A DNA stretch of 64,000 bases from Campanula takesimana (Eukaryota > Streptophyta > Magnoliopsida > Asterales > Campanulaceae), in contig JAOWBW010001815.1 in the NCBI GenBank assembly GCA_026119855.1, forward strand, positions 62,001 through 126,000, given 5' to 3'. Position numbers and translations under genes: made by a program. Positions 1-9,681 of this stretch are shown here, piece by piece. Under the pieces are notes generated by a model. The model saw only the letters and a program-made list of their open reading frames with translations. It was not told where the DNA came from and searched no databases. How positions within the stretch are numbered: the stretch's first letter is position 1; every line of letters begins with the position of its first letter.

Positions 1-552
1 CTTGGAAGGCCAAGACTTGTATAATATATGGATATAGTGCTTGAAAATGGACAAGAATTGTAAGAAATGTAAAGTGCTTGAAATGGACAAGACTTTGTAA
101 GAACAAGAAGAAATAATACAAGATAAACAAGTAATATGAACAAATATAAAAGAGTTTGAGATGAAGAAGAAGATGGGGAGAAGGAGGCATCACCTATGAT
201 GGTTATGCCTATCTTCCTCTCTTTTCACTCAAATATGTGTATCACTCACTTTCTGCTCTCAAACTGGCAGAGTAACAGCTCTCAAAATGTTTTCTCCCCC
301 CTGAAATGATCAGCATGGGGTTCAATTTATAGAGGCTGAGGGTGCCCAACATAGCCGTACGGCTAGGGACCTCATGCACCCAAACCATCCGTACGACTCG
401 ACTTGGTGAGCTTCTGGATTTTTCTAAGTTTAATTCTAGTTCAGCCCTGGAATATCAGGTTTATCCTAGTGAGGTCTCGGCCCATTGGTTTATCCCTAAA
501 TGGTACCAAGAATTCCACTAAAGTAGGTCAGTTTCAGATTGGGGTACTTACA
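1..552 (-). repeat. 3' LTR of element B (partial, cut by the window edge)
   Basis: Nearly identical to 38884-39429, with a handful of substitutions and a 1-bp indel, which identifies it as the partner LTR. On the plus strand it ends CTTACA at 547-552 and is followed by GAGCCCCTCGGC. That is the same polypurine-side motif (sense GCCGAGGGGCTC) that precedes the 3' LTRs of elements A and E. The other end lies off the window to the left. Confidence 0.85.
325..395 (-). promoter_or_regulatory. LTR B promoter: palindromes upstream of a TATA box
   Basis: Reading minus: an imperfect CCGTACG motif (about 389-395), then the perfect 14-bp palindrome TAGCCGTACGGCTA (352-365), then a TATA box (TATAAAT, 325-331) about 20 bp downstream. 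The arrangement repeats in the other LTR at 39207-39277. The TATA and palindromes are directly visible; promoter function is inferred. Confidence 0.65.
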
Positions 553-565
553 GAGCCCCTCGGCA
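553..565 (-). other. Polypurine-tract side motif of element B
   Basis: Sense GCCGAGGGGCTC lies directly upstream of the 3' LTR start. The same dodecamer precedes the LTR starts at 3141 (element A) and 52557 (element E), so it probably marks plus-strand priming in this lineage. Confidence 0.6.
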
Positions 566-599
566 ACGTCGCTTTTGAAGAAAGCGGGGTTGTCGATAA

Positions 600-870
600 A
601 ACAAGCATCCCAATCTGATGGGAGGACGGCTTGGCCGATTTGGGTGAGAGATTCCAAGGATACTCAGACCTATAAGCATCCCATTTTGATGGGAGGACGG
701 CTTGGCCGATTTGGATGAGAGATTCTAAGGCTACTCAAACCTATAAGCATCCCAATCCGATGGGAGAACGGCTTGGCCGATTTGTTCTATGGCTGGACCT
801 AGAGGTATAGGATTCCTACGTATCCCTATTCAAGGGAATCAAGCCTAATGTAGTTCGGGTGAGAGATTTT
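600..870. repeat. Tandem repeat, about 70-74 bp unit, about 3 copies
   Basis: Units start at the motif GCATCCCA (near 604, 677 and 747) and contain GATGGGAGGACGGCTTGGCC. The third copy decays into partly related sequence to about 870. It lies in the 3' untranslated part of element B. Confidence 0.75.
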
Positions 871-990
871 AAGGCTGCTCAAACCTATGGGCCTTAGGTG
901 GATATCCATTCATCCTTTCCTAAACAGGCATGGCTCAAAGGTCGGGCTTGGTTAACTTGGCTCTATTCGGAGGGGGTTGACTAAAGAGGG

Positions 991-1260
991 ATGGCATGGA
1001 TCAGAGGCTCAAATGATGGGCATGGCTCAGAGGCTAGACTCGATCGACTTGGCTCTATCGGAGAGGGTCGACTCGAGGAATAGGCATGGCTCAGAGGCTC
1101 AAATAATGGGCATGGCTCAGAGGCTAGACTCGATCGACTTGGCTCTATCGGAGAGGGTCGACTCGAGGAATAGGCATGGCTCAGAGGCTCAAATAATGGG
1201 CATGGCTCAGAGGCTAGACTCGATCGACTTGGCTCTATCAGAGAGGGTCGACTCGAGGAT
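991..1260. repeat. Tandem repeat, 90-bp unit, 3 copies
   Basis: Three near-identical 90-bp units (991-1080, 1081-1170, 1171-1260), each with two GGCATGGCTCAGAGGCT half-units and GTCGACTCGAGG. The unit is divisible by 3, so it gives a spurious repetitive 101-residue reading frame; I do not call it a gene. Confidence 0.9.
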
Positions 1261-1345
1261 AACTGGTCAACTTATCTCATGACGGAGGGTCGACTACACA
1301 AACTGGTCAACTTATCTCATGGCAGAGGGTCGACTACACAAACTG
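1259..1345. repeat. Tandem repeat, 40-bp unit, 2 copies
   Basis: AACTGGTCAACTTATCTCAT followed by GGAGGGTCGACTACACA-type sequence, twice. The start of a third copy runs into the next array. Part of the hierarchical 3' repeat region of element B. Confidence 0.75.
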
Positions 1346-1478
1346 GTCTCACGTCATCACAGACTGCCGGGACACATTGATAGGTTTTCTCTAACCTGGC
1401 CACTCTCGGGGACAAAGGTTTTCCTAACCTAATCATAACTATACTGGTCTTACGCCCTACCAAGGGCTGCCGAGGCGA

Positions 1479-2072
1479 TAACATCTTAACTTTCATCCTG
1501 GACTTACGAGGTACGGCCGGGACTTTCACGATTTCACTTTCTACCCTGGACTTACGAAGTACGGCCGGGTCAACAAAATCCAATAGTCTTACATCATGCC
1601 GGATTGCCAAGGACGAATCTCACGGAGCCTAATGGACTTATGTCATTCCGGACTGCCAAAGGACACAATCTTACGAAGCCTAATGGTCTTACGTCACGCC
1701 GGACGGCCAAAGAACACAATCTCACAAAATCTAATGGTCTTACGTCATGCCGGACCGCCAAAGGATAGGTCTAACCTAATGGACTTATGTCATTACGGAC
1801 TGCCAAAGGACAATTTTTCATACTTTTAACTGGACTTACGAAGAATGGCCACGTTAACTTTCCAAATTCAAACTCTTAACCTGGACTTACGAAGCACGGC
1901 CGGGTCAAATTACATTCTTAACCTGGGCTTACGAAGTACGGCTGGGTCAAATTACACTCTTAACCTGGGCTTACGAAGTACGGCTGGGCTAAATAACACT
2001 CTTAACCTAGGCTTACGAAGTACGGCCGGGCTAAATTACATTCTTAACCTGGGCTTACGAAGTACGACCGGG
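1479..2072. repeat. Two interleaved tandem arrays (about 51 bp and about 43 bp units)
   Basis: From about 1580 to 1828 the unit is about 51 bp, built on CTTACGTCATGCCGGACTGCC. From about 1829 to 2072, and at 1479-1575, it is about 43 bp, built on CTTAACCTGGGCTTACGAAG and TACGGCCGGG. Both share the CTTACG core, so they look like divergent descendants of one unit. The 43-bp array is split by element A and resumes at 9336. Confidence 0.85.
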
Positions 2073-2253
2073 TGTAGATACCCTGGGAATACCCCACTTG
2101 GCTAGAGCGGTGAATTATCCTAGGATGTCTAATTATGTTTTAGAGTTGCTACCCACGTTTTTGAGGAACGTAAGAAAACCTAATGTTTATGAGCCTAAGT
2201 TTGATTTACGAAAACAGAGATTCTTTGGGATGAGGGGTTCGGGGGTTAGGTTA

Positions 2254-2284
2254 CGAAATGGGAAGTACTTAAACACCCATTTCG
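2254..2284 (-). other. Conserved LTR hairpin (element A version)
   Basis: Perfect 9-bp stem CGAAATGGG (2254-2262) with CCCATTTCG (2276-2284) and a 13-nt loop, followed in the sense direction by a CCTAACCCCCGAACC motif. It is the counterpart of CGGAGTGGG/CCCACTCCG in the D and E LTRs, with the same loop but different paired bases. Confidence 0.7.
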
Positions 2285-2476
2285 CCCGAGCGAAGTCGGT
2301 CTTGTTTGTTCATAATTCACTTTAAAGATAAATGTGTTCTTCCTATTTGAATGATGATAAAAAAAGGGGTTTTAAAGTTTAAAATGTAGGGAGATGACTC
2401 CTAGGCCAATTCAATGTAATGAAAGGACCATTGGTGTTATGTCCCAAGTGGTTTTGGGGTGATTGCACATTTGATT

Positions 2477-2513
2477 GAAGAAGAAGAAGAAGAAGAAGAA
2501 GAAGAAGAAGAAA
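2477..2513. repeat. GAA trinucleotide microsatellite
   Basis: About a dozen uninterrupted GAA units inside the U5-side half of LTR A. Confidence 0.9.
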
Positions 2514-2755
2514 GTTTAAGACATTTACCTATAGTATCCTTCAAAGAGAACCTCTTGAAAAGCCTTGAAGAAGAGGTTGAATACTTGGAGAGAACACTTC
2601 TTAAGTCCTAAGGAAAAGTCTAGAAAATAAGTGAGGAAAAAGGTCTAAAACCAAGGAAAAGTCTAGAAAAGAAGTGAGGGAAAAGGTCCAAAACCAAGGA
2701 AAAGTCTAGAAAAGAAGTGAGGGAAAAGGTCCATTCCAATGATGGATTGGAGGGG

Positions 2756-2955
2756 TTTTTATAGTTGAAAGAGGGGAGTTTTTGGAGCCAAAAGGAGTCT
2801 CCAAGAAATCTTTCCCAGGCAAAATCATGTATAATGAGCAAGGGAGAGATTCTTGGGCAGAATCTGTAACTGACACACCCCAGAAGCGCGCGTATCCCAC
2901 CTAGGCAGCGGAAGGCGCGCGCGTCTGGCCTCAAAAGGCGGAGGCACGCGACTCT
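2756..2955 (-). promoter_or_regulatory. LTR A promoter: three GCGCGCG motifs upstream of TATA
   Basis: Three motifs of the form (A)GGCGCGCGCGTCTG lie between 2883 and 2955 at about 30-bp spacing. About 120 bp downstream on the minus strand is a TATA box (TATAAAAA, 2756-2763). The same triplet and TATA arrangement occurs in the D and E LTRs. Confidence 0.6.
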
Positions 2956-3141
2956 GAAAAGCAATTTTTGACAGAATGGACTAGAAAATTAGAACTGTTA
3001 TTTAGTTTAGTCCCGGGACTTAACGGAGTCCGTCTGAAACTTAACCAAAGTAACAGAAACTAACAGAAAACACTTAAAAGAGGGAGAAATACAAAATCAA
3101 GTGTGCAATCGGAGTGAGCGGTCCAAGGCGGGGTGTCTACA

Positions 3142-3155
3142 GAGCCCCTCGGCGG
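3142..3155 (-). other. Polypurine-side motif of element A
   Basis: Sense GCCGAGGGGCTC directly abuts the 3' LTR start, as in elements B and E. Confidence 0.6.
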
Positions 3156-3253
3156 AGTGGATTGCGAAGCAAACGCGCCGATGAAAGACAGACATCCGCC
3201 TAGAACATCACCAAGAAAAAGAAAAGACTCGATAAAAGCAGGAATTTGAAATT

Positions 3254-3665
3254 GCAGGGGATAGAGGTGCGCTCCCTGTGTGAGCGGCTTTGAGAGATAA
3301 AGGTGCGCTCCCTGTGTGAGCGGCTTTTCCAATAGCGGGATCCGTTTGCCGAAGGCGGGATCTGTTTGCTGGAAGCGGGACCTGTTTGCTGATAGCGAGA
3401 TCCATTTGCTGGAAGCGGGACCTGTTTGCTGATAGCGAGATCCGTTTGCTAGAAAGTGGGACCTGTTTGCTGATAGCGAGATCCGTTTGCTGGAAGCGGG
3501 ACTTGTTTGCTGATAGCGAGATCCGTTTGCTAGAAAGCGGGACCCAGAGGACCGTTTGCTTGAATGCGAGACCCGGATGACTGTTTGCTGAAGTGCGGGA
3601 CCCGGAGGACCGTTTGCTGAAGTGCGGGGCCTAGAGGACCGTCTGCTGAAGTGCGGGACCCAAAG
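3254..3665 (-). repeat. 3' untranslated tandem repeats of element A
   Basis: Two copies of a roughly 40-bp unit (GGTGCGCTCCCTGTGTGAGC) are followed by about a dozen units of about 22-24 bp built on GCGGGATCCGTTTGCT. The reverse complement (AGCAAACGGATCCCGC) forms the arrays at 51896-52385 and 58698-58888 in E and D. Tat/Ogre elements are known to carry such arrays here. Confidence 0.85.
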
Positions 3666-3983
3666 GACTTTTTTGCTTTGAATGGATGTAGATTTTGCTT
3701 GATGAGGAAGCGGTGATTCTGTGGCTCACCCCGGGCCAAGTTGTTGTCGTGAGTCGTAATTTGATGTTGACTGTTTGACTTTAACTTTTGATGGGGTGCG
3801 GGCACAGTTGACTACGGAGTGCTTTGTGCTGGGGATGAATTGTGAAAACTGATTTTTGAGAATTAATGGCGTCTGTTATGAACTTCATTCAGCTTGTAGT
3901 GGTGGAGCTGAAACTCAGATGAGCATGGATGTGATACCTTGATTCCCGCGTGGGGAGTTGTGTTTGAATTTGTCAGGGAGTAA

Positions 3984-4078
3984 AGGCGTGTGCGTCTGAT
4001 CTTTGCTACGGGAAGCGCGCGCATCTGAGTGACATGGCGGGAGGCGCGCACATCCTGTTTCAGTTCAGCATATATAAA
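3984..4078 (+). promoter_or_regulatory. Promoter-like region of antisense gene A1
   Basis: Three GGCGCGCG-type motifs (near 3984, 4013 and 4042) precede a TATA box (TATATAAA, 4071-4078). The first ATG of the cargo gene is at 4206. The same motif triplet occurs in this element's LTR on the opposite strand. Confidence 0.55.
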
Positions 4079-4205
4079 CAGACAGTTCACTTTTCCGGCG
4101 AGTTTTCAAAATTTCAAAGAACCCTCCAAATTCCGAACCAAATTTTCGCGGAGAAATCACCTCAAAACACTTTCTTGTTGTTCTAGGAGCGATTCTATCA
4201 TAGAA

Positions 4206-6601
4206 ATGATGTCGGATCGTAAACAATCTCCTCCATTCGAGATGCCACAGGGCGAGGAGCCCGAGGTTAGAATTGAGGCGATGGACCCGAGTTTTCTCAC
4301 GTACCAGCCGCATACCCATATCTCCCACTTTGTCACAACGAGATTGGTAAGAATCTTTCATTCTCTTTGTGATTTTCGCGCTTTGGGGCTGCTCTGTTTC
4401 ACCCGTATTTTTCGCTGCAACTTCTTTTGTTGATCGTTGCTGTTTGTTGTTGTTGTTGTTGATTTATTGCAAGAAACATGTTCGGATACCCATTTTCATA
4501 CCCACACACTCGCATGCATGTTGAAATTTCTGTTTTGGGTATGTCCGTTTTCTAGCCACTATGCTGACGAAATTTTCGTTGTTTCTTGTTTCTTTTCAGG
4601 AGTGGAGCCGCCTGTCAGAGATTCGAGGCGGAGCTCATAGCCCGGTTACCATTTGGAGTAAGCTGCCTGAGAATGTCAGGGCTCGAGTTCAGGCCACCCA
4701 CTTCGGCCTCTTTATTACCAGTCTGCCGGCATTGAAGAATGATCCGAATGTTATTCAGGCTCTGAGAGAGAGATGGTGGGACACCACCCATACTTTTCAT
4801 CTACCTATGGGAGAGGTCACGATGACGCCCACTGACTTCACGGCATTGACTGGTCTGCCATTTGCGGGGGAGCCTGTCCCTTGTGTTTTGAGAGGGACCA
4901 TTCGGACTGCTGACGAGCTGTTGGCCTTGGTTGACTGTGGCTTCCCAGTGAAGAATTACCGAGTCATTTGGGGAAGCATCCGTCGATATTTTAGTATTCT
5001 TACAGCCGAGCCTTTGGGTGTCACTGCTGAGCGGGTCGATGTTGTGGCCCATTGTTTTATATGGTACCTGATGTCCCATACTCTGTTTGCCAGTGAAGGA
5101 TCATCGGCTTCCTTGGCTTTGCTTGATTTGTTGGTAAGCTTGGACCAGGCTGGTCAGTATAACTGGGGCGCAGCGGGCTTGGCTGCTTGTTATCACGGCA
5201 TGGATCTGACCAGCCGTTCGACCACTAGCTCGGTCACGGGCTTCAGTATGTTGTGGGAGGTATACTGCTTTCCCTTTTTTTCAGCTTTCTTGTCATTGCT
5301 CTACTGTATCTTTGAGCTGTCATTTAATTCTGCTCTTGCCTCTGTCTTACAGCTATGGGCCTTCGCTGTCTTGGAGCTGAGGGACTTCAAGATTAACAGA
5401 GAGGGCCAGCCCCAGTATCCAGACTGTGTGAGGTGGTCGTATAGGGAGAGGAACGTGAGGACTGGCACTTCTCCCATCAACCTGCTTTCAGCTCGACGCC
5501 ACTTGGATGCTTTGAGGCCAGAGGCTGTTGCCTCCTCTTTGTTCCCGTGGAGAACTATTTATGCTTTTATTGAGCACACTTTGATTCCCACCCGCTCGAG
5601 GCTTATGATGAGATCAGTGGAGTGTATGGCGATGTATCTTGGAGAAAGAGTGTTCTGGCAGCATGGTGGCCAGGTGACGGACTTCCACCACCCTCCTAGG
5701 CCAGCGGTTCCTGATGTTCCTCCTTTCTGTCCTCGCAATTGGAGGGCTCTTTCAGAGGCAGACCGGGCAGTCTATATTGCGGGGGTTGATGCTGTCCCTT
5801 TCATTTATCTAGAGTAGGATTATGGTTTATTCAGGGAGCATAACCTCCAGCAGGGTTTCATGTTTACTGATCCGAGGGAGACACATGCTGCTCTACAGAC
5901 TTCGGCTCGATTCTATCCCACCGGCGCTGGATATTGCTTTGATCGACCTCTGCCTCCTTCATATTATACTTATTCAAACTTTGGGGTGTATGAGGAGCAG
6001 AGGGAGATTGTTCCTGAGGACATGTCGCCGGAGAGAGAGCCTCCAGTTCAGGCTGCTGTGGTATACTTTTCTGACTGTCTTTGCATTTCTCAGTTCCAGT
6101 CCTGCTTTTCTGTTCCTTGTGTTGATGCAATTTTTTTTTTGTCCTCTGTTGTAACAGGTACCTGTAGCTGCTTATAGGCATTTAGGCAGACAGAACAAAG
6201 GGATGAGGAGGAGACTCCGTTAGTTGGAGGAGAGGGTGCTAGGGCTGTGTAGGGACATTGCCGCCATGACTAGAGATGCTGCTGTTGCTGTCTCTGGTGC
6301 TGCGAGAGGAGCTGCTCGAGGTGCTCGGGGCATGGGACGAGGCTGCAGGGATGCTGCACTGGATATTGATGAGGCTGTCTCTTTGGCGGGGCAGTCACTG
6401 AGCAGGAGTCTGAGCCAAGGAGGTAGCCAGAGCAGGGGCGGTGCTAGTTCATCAGGGAGAGTTGCCAAGAGGACCCGGCATGATGTTGTGGTGGAGACAT
6501 CTGAGGAGGAAGAATCCGCTGATGATGATGATGATGACAAGGAGACTGAGAGCGGCAGTGGGGGTGGGCACGGTGCTGCCGATGATGATGATTCTGAGTA
6601 G
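4206..6601 (+). pseudogene. Antisense cargo gene A1: plant mobile domain (PMD) protein, broken
   Basis: Plus strand, opposite to its host retrotransposon. Four exons can be inferred: 4206-4346, 4600-5259, 5353-6060 and 6158-6601. The first and third introns are well supported by GT/AG ends, T-rich acceptors and preserved phase. The second (5260-5352) is in frame but encodes an atypical hydrophobic run. Exon 2 carries hallmarks of the PMD/aminotransferase-like family: RWWDTTHTFHLPMGEVTMTP and the following TALTGLPFAGEPV. The C-terminus (exon 4) is a probable coiled coil, then an Arg/Gly-rich and a very acidic (Glu/Asp) tail. Two in-frame TAG stops (5815-5817 and 6221-6223), both where Gln fits, break it. 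PMD genes are known passengers of MULEs and Tat-lineage retrotransposons and are linked to silencing in Arabidopsis. The role here is unknown. Confidence 0.8.
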
Positions 6602-6879
6602 CCTTTGAGAGACTGAGAACACTTTTCATTTACATGTAATAAACATTTAGCATGTATTTACAATCCTAGTTATTTACTATGCTTTTTTAGTTATCTGTCT
6701 AGACTCGATCCTGAGTGTCAAATCTTTTACAAAAAAATGTGTGCCCAAAGCGTGCTTGCTGTCATCGTTTGAGCTTCTCTTGTTGCTGGGATTGATCTTT
6801 TCTGCAGGTTGAAGGCGTTGGAACGCCTGGGTTCTATTCTGAACTGACAAAGGCTATTTCTGTTTCTGTCTGCTGTCAA
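6602..6879. other. Spacer between the two antisense genes of A
   Basis: AT-rich 3' flank of gene A1 with an AATAAA-like signal (near 6640). No further reading frame is visible. Confidence 0.4.
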
Positions 6880-7009
6880 AGGCGCGCACGTCTGAACTTG
6901 GGGACGGGAGGCGCGCGCGTCTTGCATCATTTGTCAGAGGCGCGCGCTTCTGGCTTGCTGAATTCCAGCCCCTTTCTTTTCTGAGCAGAGCACTCCAACA
7001 GCTATAAAT
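6880..7009 (+). promoter_or_regulatory. Promoter-like region of antisense gene A2
   Basis: Three GGCGCGCG motifs (near 6880, 6909 and 6938) at about 29-bp spacing are followed by a TATA box (TATAAAT, 7003-7009). The next ATG is at 7092. This repeats the layout upstream of gene A1. Confidence 0.55.
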
Positions 7010-7091
7010 TTAAACCATTTTTGATCAGAATGATCACACAGCGATATTCTGCATCCTTTCCCTTACTCTATACCTCAAAATTCTTGTAGCG

Positions 7092-7473
7092 ATGGCCCCA
7101 ATGACCTTTACTTTTGAAATCAAAGTTTCCGTCCCCGAAGGCGATAAGTCCGTCCCCATTGCTCCGAAGGCCAAATGAGGGTATTGTTGCCGTTGATCCC
7201 GTGAAGCCGGTGGTCCATGTGAGGGATTATAGGTCCCGTTACTTGCCTAAGAAGAAGAAAGGCAAGGGAAACTCTTCTTATGTGTGGAAGCGCCCCATGG
7301 TTGTTCCCGCCAAGGTTCCGCTTGACAAAGGTAAAGGGAAGGCCATTGATGAAGCTCCATCCCGTCCTAGTGTCTTTTCTCATCTTGGTGGTCTCGAGAA
7401 TGCTCCGCCCCCATCCAAGAAGACTAAAGGCCGTCCCCAAAAGCAATGGGTCCCCAAACCGAAGAAAGATTAG
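7092..7473 (+). pseudogene. Antisense cargo gene A2: small basic protein, frameshifted
   Basis: Starts at ATG 7092 and reads about 28 codons before a stop. A one-base shift near 7170 restores a frame that runs to 7473, giving about 125 residues. The product would be very basic, with Lys-rich clusters (KKKKGKG; KKTKGRPQK) like nuclear localisation or AT-hook-like sequences. I recognise no family. It lies about 500 bp downstream of gene A1, has its own TATA and motif triplet, and is antisense to element A. It could be a DNA- or RNA-binding accessory protein; that is inference only. Confidence 0.5.
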
Positions 7474-7901
7474 ATATTTCTTTGTACCCCACGAGATTGC
7501 AATTAAAAATAGACCACTTGTTAGGATTTTAATGTTTTATGTCTTTTATTAGCTCAACAAAATCCGTTGTAATGATAAATATAATTCAAGAAATGAATAA
7601 AAATTGCATCTCGTTAATTTGAAATGATTTGGGTATTTGTTTATATTTTAGACCGCACCCGAAGGTTGCATACGTTCCTCCAGTGTAGAGGCTCAGGTTT
7701 CCGTAGTTCAAACAAACGAAGACCATTTTTTTTTATTTTTTTTTGTGCACCCTGTTTTTTGCCTAGACCGCCCTTTCGGGTTTTCAATCTAGCGGGCTTC
7801 TTTTTGCATGTGCTCTAATTTTTGCCTAGGCCGCCCTTGCGTGTTTTCAACCTAGCGAGCTTTTTTTTTTTTTTTTTTTTTTTTTTGATGGTCTTCGTTT
7901 A
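7474..7901 (-). other. Post-pol non-coding module of A: A-tract, two CTAG hairpins, CTACG hairpin
   Basis: In sense (minus) order after the pol stop: a 26-nt A-tract (7886-7861), a hairpin closed by CTAGG/CCTAG (7855-7826), a second closed by CTAGA/TCTAG with inner CCC/GGG around a GAAA loop (7792-7763), then a hairpin closed by CTACG/CGTAT (7706-7670) followed by a CGGTCT motif. The same order recurs in B (20207-20390) and, extended, in D and E. Confidence 0.65.
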
Positions 7902-9010
7902 TTAGACGTAAAATCTCTTCAACTTGTCGAGGTTGACTTCCTTTGGCAGCTGATCTCCATCTAAATCCACGAGTCGGACTGCACCGCCGCTTAGTATCTT
8001 CTTGACTACGTACGGACCGATCCATCGGGGTCCCCATTTTCCAAGGGGGTTCATGGCATTAGGAGGGTGTTGTCTTAGGACCAAATCTCCCACACCAATG
8101 TTTCGGGGCTTCACATTTTTGTTGAAAGCCCTAGCCATTCTTTGTTGATAGGCCCTCGTACGTTCGATTGCCCTTAGCCTTTTCTCGTCGAGTAGGCTAG
8201 ATGTTCATATCGACTTTGCATCCAATCAACTTCATTGACTTGGTTCTCGAGGAGGACCCGTAGGGATGGGACTTCGAGCTCTATTGGGAGTACAGCTTCG
8301 GAACCATATACCTGTGCATAAGGAGTTTCTCCAGTCGCTGTCCGTATTGACGTGCGGAAGCCCCATAATGCTAGAGGTAGCTTTTCGGGCCAATCCCTTC
8401 CGGTGGAGGCCATTTTCTTCACAATGGTCTCCATTGTCTTATTAGCTGACTCGACCGCGCCGTTCGCTTGAGGGCGGTATGGAGATGACTTGTGCTTAGT
8501 AATCTTGTATTCTACCAGGAGCGCGTCCATCTCTTTCTCAAAGTGAGAACCGTTGTCTGATATGATTTCATGAGGAATGCCGTACCGGCACATGATGTGG
8601 GTTTTTACGAATTCGGCCACTTTCTTGGCGTTGAGAACTCGGTAAGCCTGTGCTTCGACCCATTTTGTAAAATAGTCCACGGCTACTAGGACGAAAGATT
8701 GTACGTTGCTGCCAGTAGGGTGAACTTTGCCGATGATGTCTATGCCCCAACAAGAGAAAGTCCAAGGCGTGGTCATATTGTAAAGCTGTGAGGGTGGAGC
8801 GTGCTGTAGATTGGCATGGAATTGGCATTTGGCGCACCTCTTGACTTTTTCGATGCAGTCCCTTTCCATGATACTCCAATAATAACCCATGCGGAGTATC
8901 TTCTTAGTCAACATAAACCCGTTCATGTGGGGCCCACATTCACCTTCGTGGATCTCATGCATTATTTCTTGAGCTTCGGTCTCATTTGCGCATAGGAGAT
9001 TGATCCCTTC
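7902..9010 (-). pseudogene. Integrase fragment of element A
   Basis: Minus strand. The N-terminal zinc-finger part (GPHMNGFML, then CAKCQFHAN) is followed by the catalytic core with D, D and E visible (WGIDIIGKV; EIISDNGSHF; NGAVESANK). Then comes the GDLVLRQ/WIGPYVV C-terminal region typical of Ty3/gypsy integrases. A frameshift between 8174 and 8138 separates core and C-terminus. The upstream end joins LTR sequence at about 9013, so no gag, protease or RT precedes it. Closest in this window to element B's integrase (20388-21770). Confidence 0.85.
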
Positions 9011-9015
9011 GTGGA

Positions 9016-9335
9016 AAAATCATGTATAATGAGCAAGGGAGAGGTTATTGGGCAGAATCTATAACTGAAACACCCCAGAAGCGCGCGCATCCCACCTAGG
9101 CGGCAGAAGGCGCGCGCGTCTGGCCTCAAGAGGCGGAGGCGCGCGACTCTGAAAAGCAATTTTTGACAGAATGGACTAGAAAGTTAGAACTGTTATTCAG
9201 TTTAGTCCCGGGACTTAACGGAGTCCGTCTGGAACTTACCAAAGTAACAGAAACTAATAGAAAACACTTAAAAGAGGGAGAAACACAAAATCAAGTGTGC
9301 AATCGGGTTGAGCGGTCCAAGGCGGGGTGTCTACA
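9016..9335 (-). repeat. Truncated 5' LTR of element A
   Basis: Matches 2823-3141 almost exactly, including the GC motif triplet, and ends with the true LTR start (sense TGTAGACACCCC) at 9335. Only the first 320 bp remain. The TATA box, hairpin and PBS are gone, so this copy cannot be transcribed or primed normally. Confidence 0.85.
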
Positions 9336-9681
9336 CCTGGTCAAATCACATTCTTAACCTGGGCTTACGAAGTATGGCCGGGTTAAATTACATACTCTTA
9401 ACCTGGGCTTACGAAGTACGGCCGGGTCAAATCACATTCTTAACCTGGGCTTACGAAGTACGGCCAGGTTAAATCACATTCTTAACCTGGGATTACGAAG
9501 TACGGCCGGGTTAAATTTCAAACTCTTAACCTGGGCTTACGAAGTACAGCCGGGTCAAATCACAGAGCTGGTCTTACGTCCATATAGGGACTGCCCGATT
9601 TTGATTTTCATTGGGAACCTAATTTTTCTAGGTTCAATTCAAGTTGCATGAGCCAAGAGGGGCATTTTTCGGGGGTATTTA
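9336..9681. repeat. Continuation of element B 3' tandem repeats
   Basis: Resumes the 43-bp array (CTTAACCTGGGCTTACGAAG) interrupted at 2072, about 5-6 copies to about 9560. It then gives about 100 bp of unique element B sequence up to the copia insertion, ending in the TSD ATTTA (9677-9681). Confidence 0.85.

Larger units (their letters stand above)
2073..3141 (-). repeat. 3' LTR of element A
   Basis: 1069 bp, plus-strand ends TGTAGATACC and GGTGTCTACA. Homologous to the first 320 bp at 9016-9335 and, more distantly, to the plus-strand LTR at 39430-40576, sharing the GC motif cluster, the TATA region, the hairpin and the CTAACCCCCGAACC motif. Confidence 0.85.
2073..9335 (-). mobile_element. 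Element A: internally deleted Tat/Ogre-type element with antisense cargo
   Basis: On the minus strand: 5' LTR remnant (9335-9016), integrase fragment (about 9010-7902), conserved hairpins, two antisense (plus-strand) genes, 3' tandem repeats (about 3665-3254), polypurine motif and 3' LTR (3141-2073). LTR ends are TGTAGACACC and GGTATCTACA. The flanks are CCGGG (2068-2072) and CCTGG (9336-9340), a 5-bp TSD with one change, inside the 43-bp array of element B. Most of the 5' LTR, the leader, gag, protease and RT are missing. The junction at about 9013-9015 joins LTR directly to integrase, so it is one internal deletion. Confidence 0.85.

Noticed and set aside
977..1282. 101-residue frame with a 30-residue repeat
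   Set aside because: Produced by the 90-bp tandem repeat, whose length is a multiple of three. There is no start context, homologue or conservation in other copies.
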